Positions 1 to 9,674 of a stretch of DNA of 64,000 bases are shown here, one piece after another. How positions within the stretch are numbered: the first letter of the stretch is position 1; every line of letters starts with the position of its first letter. The notes below the pieces were generated by a model. The model worked only from the letters and a program-made list of their open reading frames with translations, had not been told where the DNA came from and ran no database searches. The DNA comes from VAZQ01 sp963817015 (GTDB taxonomy: Bacteria > Pseudomonadota > Alphaproteobacteria > Rhizobiales > Xanthobacteraceae): assembly GCA_963817015.1 (NCBI GenBank), contig CAWFMV010000019.1:806001-870000 (forward strand), read 5' to 3'. The translations under genes were made by a program, and so were the position numbers.

Positions 1-2098
1 TCGCGTCGTGACCATCGATGACATCCGCAAGGTCGTGCCCAATCCGTTCTATGGCCCGGCCTTCCACGATCAGCCGATCCTCGCCGCCGACAAGGTGCAC
101 TATGTCGGCGAGCCGGTCGCGGTGGTGCTGGCGCGCGATCCGCATGTGGCGGAGGCAGCCGCGCAGCTGATCGACGCCGAGTACGAGGAGCTGCCCGCCG
201 TGTTCGACGAGGTCGAGGCGATGACCTCGAAGGCGATCGTGCACGACGAGCTCAAGCCCGCCGGCACGTTCCCGGACCTCAAGCATCTGCAAGGGCAAGC
301 GCGACACCAACGTGGCGCTCGACTTCCATCTGCGGCGCGGCGACGTCGCGGCGCGCGTTCGCGGAGGCCGACCACGTGTTCGAGCACACGTTCCGCACCC
401 AGCAGGTGCTGCACCTGCCGCTCGAGCCGTTCGTGTCGATCGCCGAGCCGACCGACACCGGCCTCACCATCCACACCGCCTCGCAGTCGCCGTCGTTCGT
501 GCGCATCGAGATCGCGCGCCTGCTCGGCTGGCCGGAGAACAAGGTGCGCGTGAAGGTGCCGTATCTCGGCGGCGGCTTCGGCGGCAAGCTCTACATCAAG
601 CTCGAGGCGCTGGTGGCGGCGCTGGCGCTGCTCGTGCGCCGGCCGGTGAAGATCTCGCTCACCATGGAGGAGCAGTTCTACACGCTCACCAAGCACGCCA
701 GCACGTTCCGCATCAAGACGCGGCATCAAGGACGGCCGCATCACCGCGCGCGAATGCGAGGTGTGGTGGAACGGCGGCGCCTATGCCGATATCGGCCCGC
801 GCATCACGCAGAAATCGGGCTTCACGGCGCCCGGGCCCTACGACATCGACAACGTCACGATCGATTCCTATTCGCTCTACACCAACCTGACCGCCGGCGG
901 GCGCGCTGCGCGGCTTCGGCATCCCGCAGCTGGTGTGGGCCTATGAGAGCCACACCGACATGATGGCGCGCGCGCTCAAGCTCGATCCGGTCGAGTTCCG
1001 GCGCAAGAATCATCCTGCGCGACGGCCGCCCGCAGGCGACCGGCACGCTCGATGAAGGACGCTGCGATCGCGGAGGTGCTCGATCGCGCTCGCGCTGCGC
1101 ATGAACTGGAGCGGGCCGTTCGATCGCGGCAGCGGCACCGTCAAGCGCGGCCGCGGCATCGCCATCGGCTTCAAGGCCTCGATCTCGCCGACCACCTCGA
1201 TCGCGATCGTCAACGTGTGCGGCCGACGGCAGCTGTCACGCTTTACTGCAGCACCGTCGACATGGGGCAGGGCTCCGACACCGCGAAGGCGCAGATCGTC
1301 GCCGAGGTGCTCAACATCCCGGCCGAACCGGTCACGGTCGTGCATCCCGACACCGACGTGACGCCGTACGACATGGCGACGCTCGGCTCGCGCTCGCTCT
1401 TCCACATGGGCAACGCGGTGCGGCTCGCCGCCGAGGATGCGCGCGACAAGCTCGCGGCGCTCGCGCGCGAGCTCGGCCTGCCGGAAGGCAGCAACGTCCC
1501 GGTCGCCGAGCTGTTCCAGAAGAAATACAAGATGCAGGCCGGCAACATCATCGGCATCGGCAGCTACATCCCGAGCTACGCGCCGCCCGATCAGCGAGCG
1601 GGCCAGACGCCCGAGGCGACGCCGTTCTGGATGGTGGGCGGCGCCGGCGTCGAGGTCGAGGTCGACACCGAGACCGGGCATGTGCGGATCACGCAGGCTC
1701 GTCAACGTCGCCGACGTCGGGCGCGCCGATCAATCCGCGCATCGTCGAGACGCAGCTCTCGGGCGCGGCCATCATGCAGCTCGGCTTCACCATGCAGGAG
1801 AAGATGGAGTTCGACGCCGGCCAGGTGACCAACGCCTCGCTCGCCGACTACAAGATCCCGAGCATCCTCGACATCCCGACCGACATGCAGCAACGAGGCG
1901 GTCGAGGCCGAGCAGGGCTCCGGTCCGTTCGGCGCCAAGGGCGTCGGCGAGAGCGGCACGTTCGGGGTCTCGCCCGCGATCGCCAATGCGATCGACGACG
2001 CGGTCGGCGTGCGGCTCACCGCGCTGCCGCTCACCGCCGAGGCGGTCTATCGCGCGCTGCGCGCGGCGCAGCGGAACGAGCCGCTGGAGGATGACTGA
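1..2098 (+). CDS. Xanthine dehydrogenase-family molybdopterin-binding subunit (5' truncated, frameshifted)
   Basis: Large Mo-cofactor subunit of a molybdenum hydroxylase (xanthine dehydrogenase / CoxL / hydroxybenzoyl-CoA reductase superfamily); it hydroxylates or dehydrogenates an unidentified substrate. Stitching frames gives the family hallmarks in order: GGGFGGK (bases 568-588), an RGFGIPQ segment near 915, GQGSDTA near 1268 and GAKGVGESGTFG near 1935, which holds the presumed catalytic Glu. The start lies upstream of the window. At least ten single-base insertions break the frame (for example near 290, 721, 901, 1010, 1050, 1221, 1237, 1697, 1721 and 1891). The stop overlaps the start of the 2Fe-2S subunit gene. 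No FAD (CoxM) subunit gene follows. The substrate cannot be read from sequence; the neighbouring decarboxylase and carrier suggest an aromatic acid. Confidence 0.85.
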
Positions 2099-2587
2099 CG
2101 TGACGACGACGCACCATCCACTTCACGCTCAACGGCGAGAAGGTCGACGGCCGAGATCGCGCCGCACCAGAACCTGGTCGAGGTGCTGCAGCGAGCGCTT
2201 CGATCTGTTCGGCGCGCGCGAGAGCTGCGCGCAGGGGCTGTGCGGCTGCTGCACCGTGCTGGTCGACGGCACGCGCGGTGTCGGGCTGCCTCTATCTCGC
2301 GGCCTTCGTTGACGGCAGCGAGGTGACGACCATCGAGCATCTGGCGGCGGACGGCAAGCTCGACGCCGGTGCAGGAGGCGTTCCTCGAATGCGGCGCCTT
2401 CCAGTGCGGCTTCTGCACGCCGGGCTTCGTGCTGATGGCGGGCCAGCTGCTCGAGGAGCATCCCGATCCCGACGACGACGAGATCCGGCATTATCTCTCC
2501 GGCAATCTCTGCCGCTGCGCCGCCTATCCGGAGATCATCAAGGCCGTGAAGCTCGCCGCCACCAAGATGCGCCAAACTCGCGCGTGA
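2091..2587 (+). CDS. (2Fe-2S)-binding small subunit of the molybdenum hydroxylase (frameshifted)
   Basis: Iron-sulfur electron-transfer subunit partnering the upstream Mo-binding subunit. The N-terminal plant-type ferredoxin cluster motif reads ESCAQGLCGCCTVLVDG, and the C-terminal all-helical cluster domain supplies ECGAFQCGFCTPGF and SGNLCRCAAYPEI, the usual CxxC...CxC pair of CoxS-like proteins. Length after repair is about 160 residues, normal for the family. The ATG at 2091 overlaps the upstream TGA (2096-2098), so translation is probably coupled. Five single-base insertions (near 2112, 2141, 2190, 2274 and 2365) break the N-terminal half; from 2369 to the stop it is open. Identity of the family is secure, substrate is not. 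Confidence 0.87.
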
Positions 2588-2623
2588 ACGCCTGCGCATG
2601 AAGACCGCATAGGGAGGCACGTC

Positions 2624-3963
2624 ATGCAGGAAGCAAGTGCCGCCATCGCCGTGGTATCGCACGCTCAGCGCGACGCAGTGGAAGACGCTCGCGGCCTCGA
2701 ATCTCGGCTGGATGTTCGACGGCTACGAGACGTTCGCGCTCGATCCTCACGGTCGGCGTCGCGCTGCGCCAGCTGCTCGACCCGTCGCTGTATCCGCAAA
2801 TCCCGGCCTATGCCGGAACCGTCATCGCGGCTCACGCTGCTCGGCTGGGGCATCGGCGGCCTGATCGGCGGCGTGCTTGCCGACTACATCGGCCGCCGCC
2901 GCATGATGATCTACGCCATCCTGGCCTATTCGCTGATGACCGGCTTGAGCGCGCTTCGCCTGGGACTGGGTGTCGTTCGCGGCGCTGCGGTTCCTGGTCG
3001 GCATCGCCATCGGATCGGAATGGGCGACCGGCGCCTCGATGACCGCGGAGATGTGGCCCGATCACGCGCGCGGCAAAGGCGCCGGCCTGATGCAATGCGG
3101 GCTCGGCATCGGGTTCTTCCTGGCCTCGTTCGTCTGGCTGTTCGTCGGCGCGATGGGCCCGGGGGCGTGGCGCTACATGTATGTGATCGGCGTCCTGCCG
3201 GCGCTGCTCACGCTCTGGATCCGGACCGGCATTCCGGAATCGCAGCCATGGGAGCGCGGCCGACGAAACGCCGCCAGGCGGCGCGTCGAGCGCCAGCGCG
3301 CCGGTGCGCCGCTCGCGGATGAGGACCAGGCGCTGACACGCTTCACCTTCGTCGATCTGTTTGTCGATCCGCACGCTTCGGCGCGGACCGCGATCTGTGT
3401 TTCTGGTCTCACTGACCACGACACTCGCCTGGTGGGGCATCTCGACCTGGGTGCCGCCCTATATCGGCTCGGTCGCCGCCAAGGCCGGCCTGCCGGGGCA
3501 GCAATGGGCGAGCTATGCGGGCATGACCTACACCTTCGGCAGCCATCGTCGGCTACGCCAGCGTTCGGATTTCTGGCCGATGCGCTTCGGCCGCAAGCCG
3601 GTCACCATCTGTTCTTCGCCATGGCCTGGTGCTCACCCCGGTCCTGTTCCTGTGGACGCAGGATCTGTCGCTGCTGCTGGTCGCTGCCTTCGTCAACGCG
3701 ATCTTTCAGCCTCGGCCAATATTCGTGGATGCCGGTCTGGCTGCCGGAGCTCTATCCGACGCGCATGCGTGCGACCGCGCATGGCATTCGCGTTCAACGC
3801 GCCGCGCTTCATCGCCTTTCTCGGGCCGCTCCTCGCCGGTCAGCTGATCGTGACTTCGGCGGCTTCGGCCCGGCGGCTACGACCATCGCCACGCATCTAC
3901 GCGCTTGGCCTCATCGCGGTGCTGTTCCTTCCTGAAACACGGGGCAAACCGCTGCCGGCGTGA
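2624..3963 (+). CDS. MFS transporter, probable organic or aromatic acid carrier (frameshifted)
   Basis: Major facilitator superfamily carrier of the inner membrane. Repaired translation begins MQEASAAIA and shows NLGWMFDGYETFAL in the first helix, the loop 2-3 motif GGVLADYIGRRRMM, and WMPVWLPELYPTRMRATAHG near the helix 10-11 loop, typical of the sugar/aromatic acid porter branches. Length of about 440 residues fits 12 helices. The start is chosen at 2624 because GGGAGG lies seven bases upstream. It is 36 bp behind the hydroxylase genes and before the UbiD-like gene, so uptake of the substrate of that pathway is a reasonable inference. Several single-base indels split it (near 2650, 2745, 2815, 2955, 3255, 3400, 3540 and beyond). 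Confidence 0.8.
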
Positions 3964-3976
3964 GCTCGGATAGACG

Positions 3977-4000
3977 CCTGTCTCCAACTGCGGAGACAGG
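3977..4000 (+). promoter_or_regulatory. Hairpin covering the ribosome binding site of the UbiD-like gene
   Basis: A perfect 9-bp inverted repeat, CCTGTCTCC (3977-3985) and GGAGACAGG (3992-4000), with a 6-base loop, sits between the MFS stop and the ATG at 4003. The Shine-Dalgarno GGAG (3992-3995, seven bases from the ATG) is inside the right arm, so folding would hide it. There is no T-run, which argues against an intrinsic terminator. A role in translational control is inference. Confidence 0.6.
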
Positions 4001-4002
4001 AT

Positions 4003-5545
4003 ATGACGCTTGAACGCAAACCGGTCGCCTTCGGCGATCTGCGCGGCTGGATCGACGCGCTGCGCGCAGCGGGCGAGCTGCACGAGATCGACGCCGAGGT
4101 CGATTGGAACATCGAGCTCGGCACCATCATGCGGCTGGCGCAGGGTCCCGGCACCGGCCGCGCGCTGCTGTTCAACAACATCAAGGACTACAACAAGCCG
4201 AACAGCCGCTGCCGCCGCGTGTTCGGCTCGGCGCTCAACAACAATCGCCGCATCGCCATGATGCTCGGCCTGCCGCCCGACACGCATCGCGCGCGAGCTG
4301 GTCAAGATCGGCCGCACCATCCTGCAGGAGACGCATCGCGCCGCGCATCGTCAAGACCGGCCCGGTGCAAGGAGAACATCGTCACCGGCAAGGACATCGA
4401 TCTCGACGAGTTTCCCGGTCGCCGTACTGGAACCGGCTCGACGGCGGCCGCTATCTCATCACCTATGCGGGCGTGGTCACCAAGGACCCGGACACCGGCG
4501 TGATGAATGTCGGCGTCTATCGCGGCATGGTCGGCGGACCGCGACAAGATCCCGATCCTGATGTGGCGCGCGCAGCATATCGGCCATCACGTCACCGCCT
4601 GGCAGGCGGCGCGGCCACAAGGAGATGCCGATCGCGGTCGCGATCGGCTGGGAGCCGTCGCTCGGCTTCTGCGCCGGCTCGCCGGTGCCCAAGGGCATCT
4701 GCGAATACGACGTGATGGGCGCGATCCGCGGCGAGCCGGTCGATCTGGTCAAATGCGAGACCGTCGATCTCTACGTGCCGGCCTCGGCCGAGATCGTGAT
4801 CGAGGGCATGCTCGGGCTCGAGCCCGAGACCTACATGATGGAAGGCCCCTACGCCGAGTTCACCGGCTATGTGGCGGGCGACCGCTCGCCCAAGCCCACC
4901 ATCCGGGTCACCTGCATCACCCACCGCAACGATCCGATCCTGCGCGGCACCATCGAAGGCTGCATGCCGGGCAGCTATTCGGAGAACGCGATGATCTCCT
5001 CGATCTTCCGCTCCGTCGACCGCCTGGAACGTGCTCGATCGCGCCGGCGTGCCCGGCATCACCGACGTGTGGGGCCCGCCGGTGCAGGCCGGCATCAACC
5101 TGAACGATCCAGATGAAGCAGAGCTATCGCGGCCAGGCCAAGCAGGCCGCCAATGCGCTGTGGGGAAGCTCGGCCGCGCATGTGCGCTACAAGCACGTCA
5201 CCGTGGTCGACGACGACATCGACATCCACGACTATGCGGCGGTCGATTGGGCGATCGCTTATCGGGTCAATGCCGGCGAGAACGACATCGTCATCATGCC
5301 GGCAACGTTCGGGCTCGGGCTCGATCCCTCGACCCGCAAGCGCGACCGCAATCCCGACGCTGTTCGGCACCGGCAAATGGAATCGCGTGCTGATCGATGC
5401 CACCATCAATCTCGACTACGATCCCGACCCCGACTTCGGCGGCGCCCGCTTCCCGCCGACGGTGTGGCCGGCGAAAGCAGGACGACGAGGCGCGCGCAAG
5501 GCGCGCTGGAGCGAGCTTGGCCTCGACAAGCTGAAACGGGATTGA
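4003..5545 (+). CDS. UbiD family decarboxylase (frameshifted)
   Basis: Prenylated-FMN-dependent (de)carboxylase of the UbiD family, acting in the cytosol on aromatic or alpha,beta-unsaturated acids. Repaired translation of about 510 residues starts MTLERKPVAFGDLRGWIDAL and carries the family's core: TGPVKENIV, EFPVPYWNRLDGG, GWEPSLGFCAGSPVP, MEGPYAEFTGYVAGD (acidic active-site region), VTCITHRNDPILRGT and GCMPGSYSENAM, ending ARWSELGLDKLKRD. Two-domain length matches UbiD homologues. No UbiX flavin prenyltransferase gene is seen nearby. Frameshifts, mostly single insertions, occur near 4288, 4343, 4368, 4415-4420, 4545, 4617, 5021, 5104, 5360 and 5480. Position after the hydroxylase and MFS genes suggests one aromatic-acid pathway. 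Confidence 0.85.
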
Positions 5546-5562
5546 GATCGCATGTGCAACTC

Positions 5563-5670
5563 TCGGCCTCATGGTGAGGAGCGACCGAAGGTCGCGTCTC
5601 GAACCATGGCCGCAAGCTCCGAGGTTGCGGCCATCCTTCGAGACGGCGCTTCGCGCCTCCTCAGGATGAG
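5563..5670. repeat. Nested palindromic intergenic repeat, copy 1
   Basis: A GC-rich compound palindrome between the UbiD-like and hydrolase genes. Its core reads 'gtctcgaaccatggccgcaa' (5595-5614) and pairs with a downstream arm containing 'ttgcggccatccttcgagac', flanked by 'atggtgagga' and 'tcctcaggat'. A second copy with the same landmarks is at 43885-43998. I recall this architecture as a common dispersed repeat in Bradyrhizobium/Rhodopseudomonas relatives. It could form a long stem-loop in the transcript. Confidence 0.75.
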
Positions 5671-5682
5671 CAGAATGAGGGA

Positions 5683-6565
5683 ATGCTGCGAGTGAAGACA
5701 ACGTCACCTTTCCCTCCGCCGGACTGAAGCTGTCCGGCAATGTGCGCGTACCCGAAGGGCTGAAGCCGGGCGAGAAGCGCGGCGCCTTCCTGGTGCTGCA
5801 TGGCTTCGGCAGCAACAAGAACTCGTCGAACGTGCTGGCGCCGACCAAGGTGCTCACCGAGCTTGGCTATGTGACGCTGCGATTCGAGCATGCGCGGCTG
5901 CGGCGACAGCGAGGGCGAGTTCGGCCGGGTGATCTGCCTCGAGCAGGTCGAGGATACGCGCAATGCGCTGACGTTCCTCGCGAGCCATCCGGCGGTCGAT
6001 CCCAAGCGCATCGCGGTCGTCGGCTCGAGCTTTGGCGGTGCGGTCGCGGTCTATGCCGGCGGTGTCGACGAGCGGGTGGCTGCTGTCATCTCGAACGGCG
6101 GCTGGGGTGATGGCGAGCGCAAGTTCCGCGGCCAGCACAAGAGCCCGGAGGAATGGGCGCGCTTCACCAAGATGCTGGAGGAGGGCCGCGCGCATCGCGC
6201 CAAGACCGGCAAGTCGCTGATGGTGCCGCGCTACGAGATCGTGCCGATCCCGCCGCACCTGCGGAACAATCTCGCCAAGAACTCGATCGAGATGTTTCCG
6301 GCCGAGACCGCGCAGAGCATGTTCGATTTCCGCGCCGACGACGTGGTCGGCAAGATCGCGCCGCGGCCGCTGCTTCTGATCCATGCGGCGAACGATTCCG
6401 TCACCCCGACCGAGCAGTCGGTCGAGCTGTTCAAGCACGCCAGGCCAGCCCGCCGAGCTGCATCTGTTCAGCGAGGTCGACCACTTCCTGTTCGGGGAGG
6501 ACAACGCCCGGGTCTGGGGCGTTATGCGCGATTGGCTTGGCAAGTACTTTCCGGCAAGGGTGTAG
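5683..6565 (+). CDS. Alpha/beta hydrolase (frameshifted)
   Basis: Serine hydrolase of the alpha/beta fold, probably cytosolic. Visible are LVLHGFGSNKNSSN (oxyanion region, 5790), FEHAGCGDSEGEF after repair, the nucleophile elbow VVGSSFGGAVAVY (6020), the acid region LLLIHAANDSVTP (6375) and a late HFLFGED carrying the probable catalytic His (6481). Frameshift insertions lie near 5895 and 6443. The start is uncertain: the reading frame opens after 5678, an ATG at 5683 is one frame off, and the first in-frame start codon is GTG at 5742. It may cleave an ester, thioester or C-C bond in the upstream pathway; the substrate is unknown. Confidence 0.75.
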
Positions 6566-6588
6566 CCCCACCGTAACGGGAGCAAGCC

Positions 6589-7569
6589 GTGAGCTGGATT
6601 CGAACGGCCGTTCTGGCGCTGAGCATCCTGGGTATCCTGGGCGCCGCGAGTCTCGTGCGCGCGCAGGACTTTCCCTCCCGCGCCATCAAGATCATCGTGC
6701 CCAACCCGCCCGGCGGCGCCGGCGACATCGGGGCTCGCCTGGTCAGCCAGCGGCTCAATGAGGTGTTTCACCAGCCGGTCGTGGTCGAGAACCAGGCCGG
6801 CGCGTCGGGTGCGCTCGGCATGACCAACCTCAAGCGTGCGGCGCCTGACGGCCACACGATCGGGGTCGTGCTGTCGCTGTCGCAGACCATCGACCGCGTG
6901 CAGAACAAGACTGCCTCGTTCGACATCGCTGCCGATTTCACCCCGATCACCGCCATTGCCAACAATCCCGCGGGCCTTCTGGTCAACTCCCAGATCACGG
7001 CCCGCACGATGGCGGAGTTCATCGCGGAGGTTCGGGCAAAACCCCGCACCATCTCTTATGGCAGCGCCGGGATCGGGACTGCGCACCATCTCTACGGCCA
7101 GGTGCTCAACAAGGTCGCCGGCATCGAGCTCGTCAACGTCCCCTATCGCGGCGTCGCGCCCGCGTTCAATGATCTCCTGGGCGGGCACGTCCCAGCCGCG
7201 ATCGTCAGCCTCGCGACTGCGCTGCCGCATATCCAGAGCGGGCGCGTGCGGCTGCTCACGGTGTTCGACACCAAGCGCTACCCCAAGGCCCCTGATGTGC
7301 CGACCATCACCGAGGTGCTGCCGGCCTATCAGCCTGGGCGCGCCTGGGTCGGCTTCCTGGCCCCGCGCGACCTGCCGGTGGCGATCACCACCAGGCTCCA
7401 TGACGAGATCGTCCGCATCCTGAAGTCGCCGGAATCCCTGAATGTTCTTGGGGAGAACGGGCTTGAGGTGATCGCCAACGAGCCCTCCGAGTTCGCCGTC
7501 ATGATCCGCGAGGATGCTCGGATATGGGATGACGCGGCCGCGATTGCTGGCCTTTTGCCGGCGCGGTGA
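6589..7569 (+). CDS. Tripartite tricarboxylate transporter (TctC/Bug) substrate-binding protein
   Basis: Periplasmic solute receptor of the Bug family, 326 residues. A signal peptide (about residues 1-24, ending VRAQ) precedes the canonical FPSRAIKIIVPNPPGGAGD, then NQAGASGALG, SYGSAGIGTAHHLYG, VPYRGVAPAFNDLLGG and DVPTITE, the usual ligand-pocket loops. The frame is intact. Translation starts at GTG 6589 with GGGAGCAAGCC upstream. Bug ligands are small carboxylates; none can be assigned. It sits 23 bp after the hydrolase gene and looks like the last gene of the catabolic operon. No TctA/TctB membrane genes occur in the window, so it is an orphan receptor, which is common in this lineage. Confidence 0.93.
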   Translation: MSWIRTAVLALSILGILGAASLVRAQDFPSRAIKIIVPNPPGGAGDIGARLVSQRLNEVFHQPVVVENQAGASGALGMTNLKRAAPDGHTIGVVLSLSQTIDRVQNKTASFDIAADFTPITAIANNPAGLLVNSQITARTMAEFIAEVRAKPRTISYGSAGIGTAHHLYGQVLNKVAGIELVNVPYRGVAPAFNDLLGGHVPAAIVSLATALPHIQSGRVRLLTVFDTKRYPKAPDVPTITEVLPAYQPGRAWVGFLAPRDLPVAITTRLHDEIVRILKSPESLNVLGENGLEVIANEPSEFAVMIREDARIWDDAAAIAGLLPAR

Positions 7570-7720
7570 CCCCCATCGGGTTTTGGCTTTGGCTGGGACT
7601 TTTTCCCTGGGCCTGCGGCCATCAGGCATGCCGCCCAGGCAACTTGTGAAGGGATGCCACGGGGCCTATTTATTGGACGTAAGGCCGGGACCCTTGGAGG
7701 TCTGGAGCCGTGGAGGTCCG

Positions 7721-7882
7721 ATGCCAGAGGTGGCAGCTGCCCCGTCAACCCTGTCGCGTCCGCTCATGATTGCAGCGGGGGCGGCCGGCTTGCTGGTGGC
7801 CGGCACGCTGGTGCTGTGGCTCCACTACGGCACGGCGGTCTTTTATGAAATGATCCTGGCCGGCATCGCCCTGTGCCTCTAG
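7721..7882 (+). CDS. Small single-span membrane protein upstream of SCO
   Basis: A 53-residue open frame, MPEVAAAPST..., with one clear transmembrane helix (about residues 15-36, MIAAGAAGLLVAGTLVLWLH) followed by an amphipathic tail ending AGIALCL. A strong TGGAGG lies 4 bases upstream of ATG 7721, and the stop is 28 bp before the SCO gene, so the two are probably one transcript. I do not recognise a named family. Being paired with a copper chaperone hints at a role in oxidase or copper assembly, which is inference only. Confidence 0.6.
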   Translation: MPEVAAAPSTLSRPLMIAAGAAGLLVAGTLVLWLHYGTAVFYEMILAGIALCL

Positions 7883-7910
7883 CCGCAGCCGCCTAGCACT
7901 GGAAGACTCC

Positions 7911-8506
7911 ATGGCACCGCGCCACGTTCGCCTCCTTCTCATGTTGGGCGCTTTCGTCAGCGGCCTTGTGCTGTGCGGCGCGATCATCCTGCTGGCAATG
8001 GGCCCGCTCTCGTCGAGCAGTCCGCAAGTCGCCGCCATTGGTGGGCCGTTCCGGCTCATCAATCAGGATGGGCAAACGGTGACCGAGCAGGAGTTCCGGG
8101 GCCGGCCGTTCCTGGCCTTCTTTGGCTTCACTCACTGCCCCGATGTCTGCCCGACCACCCTGTTCGAAGTGTCGGAGATCTTTCGCAATCTCGGCCCTGA
8201 TGCTGATCGCGTGCGTGCGATCTTCTTCACGGTCGACCCGGAGCGCGACACCCCGGTGGCGATCAAGGAGTATCTGTCGAGCTTCGATCCTCATCTGTCG
8301 GGCCTCACGGGCGCCCTGAGGACATCGCAGCAGTGGCAAAGAGCTACCGTGCGATCTATCGCAAGGTGCCGCTCGAGCAGGGCGGCTACACCATGGATCA
8401 CACCGCCATCGTCTATTTGATGGATAAGCAGGGACGGTTTGTCGCGCCCTTCAGCCTGAAGCGCACAACCGAGGCCTCGGCGGCCGAGCTGCGCAAGCAC
8501 CTTTAA
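7911..8506 (+). CDS. SCO1/SenC/PrrC family copper chaperone (frameshifted)
   Basis: Membrane-anchored thioredoxin-fold copper chaperone used in building the CuA centre of cytochrome oxidase. An N-terminal membrane anchor (residues 7-31) precedes the copper/thiol motif FGFTHCPDVCPTT (HCxxxC, about residues 75-87), FFTVDPERDTP and the distal His in TMDHTAIVYLMD. Length after repair is about 198 residues, normal for SCO. A one-base deletion near 8312 (between LSGLTG and PEDIAAVAKSYRA) shifts the last third. It lies 50 kb from the cox operon of this window, so whether it serves that oxidase is unproven. Confidence 0.92.
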
Positions 8507-8613
8507 TAGTTCCCGTAATTCCGGGCTTGCAGCGGATTTCACTCAAATCATTGGAAAATTTTGGGAACTGTAGTGCGCCAATACCGGCGTTAATTTGGTA
8601 TTTTAAGTACGGA

Positions 8614-8629
8614 AGTTCGTATACGAACT
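8614..8629. promoter_or_regulatory. Perfect 16-bp palindrome upstream of the LysR gene
   Basis: AGTTCGTATACGAACT is self-complementary over 16 bp and lies in an AT-richer stretch (8507-8670) about 105 bp before the LysR start. Its centre, TATACG, resembles a -10 element, with TTGGTA 19 bases upstream as a weak -35. The size and symmetry suit an operator for a dimeric regulator, but it is not an obvious LysR T-N11-A box. Function is inferred. Confidence 0.5.
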
Positions 8630-8734
8630 CGCCGGGTCAATGGTAGGAACTGAACCTCCGGTGGAGCAGCCATGGTGGCTCGCGCCGCGGGTTACTCAGA
8701 AATTGGGATCGCGCCAGCACAAGGAGGGATCCTG

Positions 8735-9664
8735 ATGCGCAAAGGCCGCCAGCGCAACGGCGACGTGATGAAGTCAGAGCCCGGGGGCGAAACGTCGCCA
8801 TCCGGAATCACCAATATTCCGACCGATCTGCTGCGCACGTTCGTCGCCATTTGCGAGCTGGGCAGCTTCACCAAGGCCGCCCACCTGTTCGAGCTGACCC
8901 AGCCGGCGGTGAGCGCCCATATGCGGCGACTCGAGTCGCTCATCGGCGCGGATCTGCTCGAGAAGAGCCTGTCCGGCGTCACCCTCACCGAATGTGGCGC
9001 CGAAGTGCTGCGCTATGCCCGGCGCATGCTCGCGATCAACGATCAGATCGTCAGCGGCGGTGGCCTGCAGTCACAGGCGCAAGTGGTTCGCCTTGGCATT
9101 CCCAATCTCTACGCCCCAACTGTGCTGGCCCGCATCCTTGAGCAGCGGGAAGCCATCGGCGGCGAATTCCGCCTGCAGGTCCGCTGCGATCATTCGCGCG
9201 GCCTGCTGCGCAGCGTGCGCTCGGGCTACCTCGAGATTGCTGCCTTGTTTGCCAGCGAGGCCGATCTCGACGACGCCGTCGTGCAATGGAGCGAGGACCT
9301 GGTGTGGGTGAAGTCCCCCGACTTTGTGCTCGATCTGGATGAGCCGGTTCCGCTGGTCAGCTCGCCCAATCTGCTGCTGCCGGATCGTGCCGGCATGGCC
9401 GCGCTCGAGCTGGCCAATCGCCGCTACGAGATCGTCTTCACCGCGTTCGACACGCTGGCGCGGCGCGCTGCCGCGGCGGCCGGCCTCGGCTACTTTACGC
9501 TGCCCCGGTCGGTGGTGACGCCGCCGCTGGTGATCGAGGAACCGGGCGTGCTGCCCGATCTGCCGAAAGTAAACATGGGCATCTTCGCGCGCGATGATCT
9601 TGATGCTACCGCATTGGCGCCGTTGATTGCGAGGATCGAGGGCGTGTTTACCCAGTCGTCGTAG
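8735..9664 (+). CDS. LysR family transcriptional regulator
   Basis: DNA-binding regulator of about 309 residues. The winged helix-turn-helix spans roughly residues 31-90, with TFVAICELGSFTKAAHLFEL and QPAVSAHMRRLE, followed by an effector-binding domain. ATG 8735 is preferred over the in-frame ATG at 8672 because AAGGAGG ends seven bases upstream; ATG 8768 is a further option. It precedes a TctC receptor gene by only 10 bp on the same strand, so it probably shares its transcript and may control it; such LysR-Bug pairs are common in this lineage. The inducer is unknown. Confidence 0.9.
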   Translation: MRKGRQRNGDVMKSEPGGETSPSGITNIPTDLLRTFVAICELGSFTKAAHLFELTQPAVSAHMRRLESLIGADLLEKSLSGVTLTECGAEVLRYARRMLAINDQIVSGGGLQSQAQVVRLGIPNLYAPTVLARILEQREAIGGEFRLQVRCDHSRGLLRSVRSGYLEIAALFASEADLDDAVVQWSEDLVWVKSPDFVLDLDEPVPLVSSPNLLLPDRAGMAALELANRRYEIVFTAFDTLARRAAAAAGLGYFTLPRSVVTPPLVIEEPGVLPDLPKVNMGIFARDDLDATALAPLIARIEGVFTQSS

Positions 9665-9674
9665 AGGAGGTCCG

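Noticed and set aside
2612..2618. Expected FAD-binding CoxM-type subunit gene next to the hydroxylase
   Set aside because: None is present downstream of the 2Fe-2S subunit; it may lie upstream of the window, so absence is not claimed.
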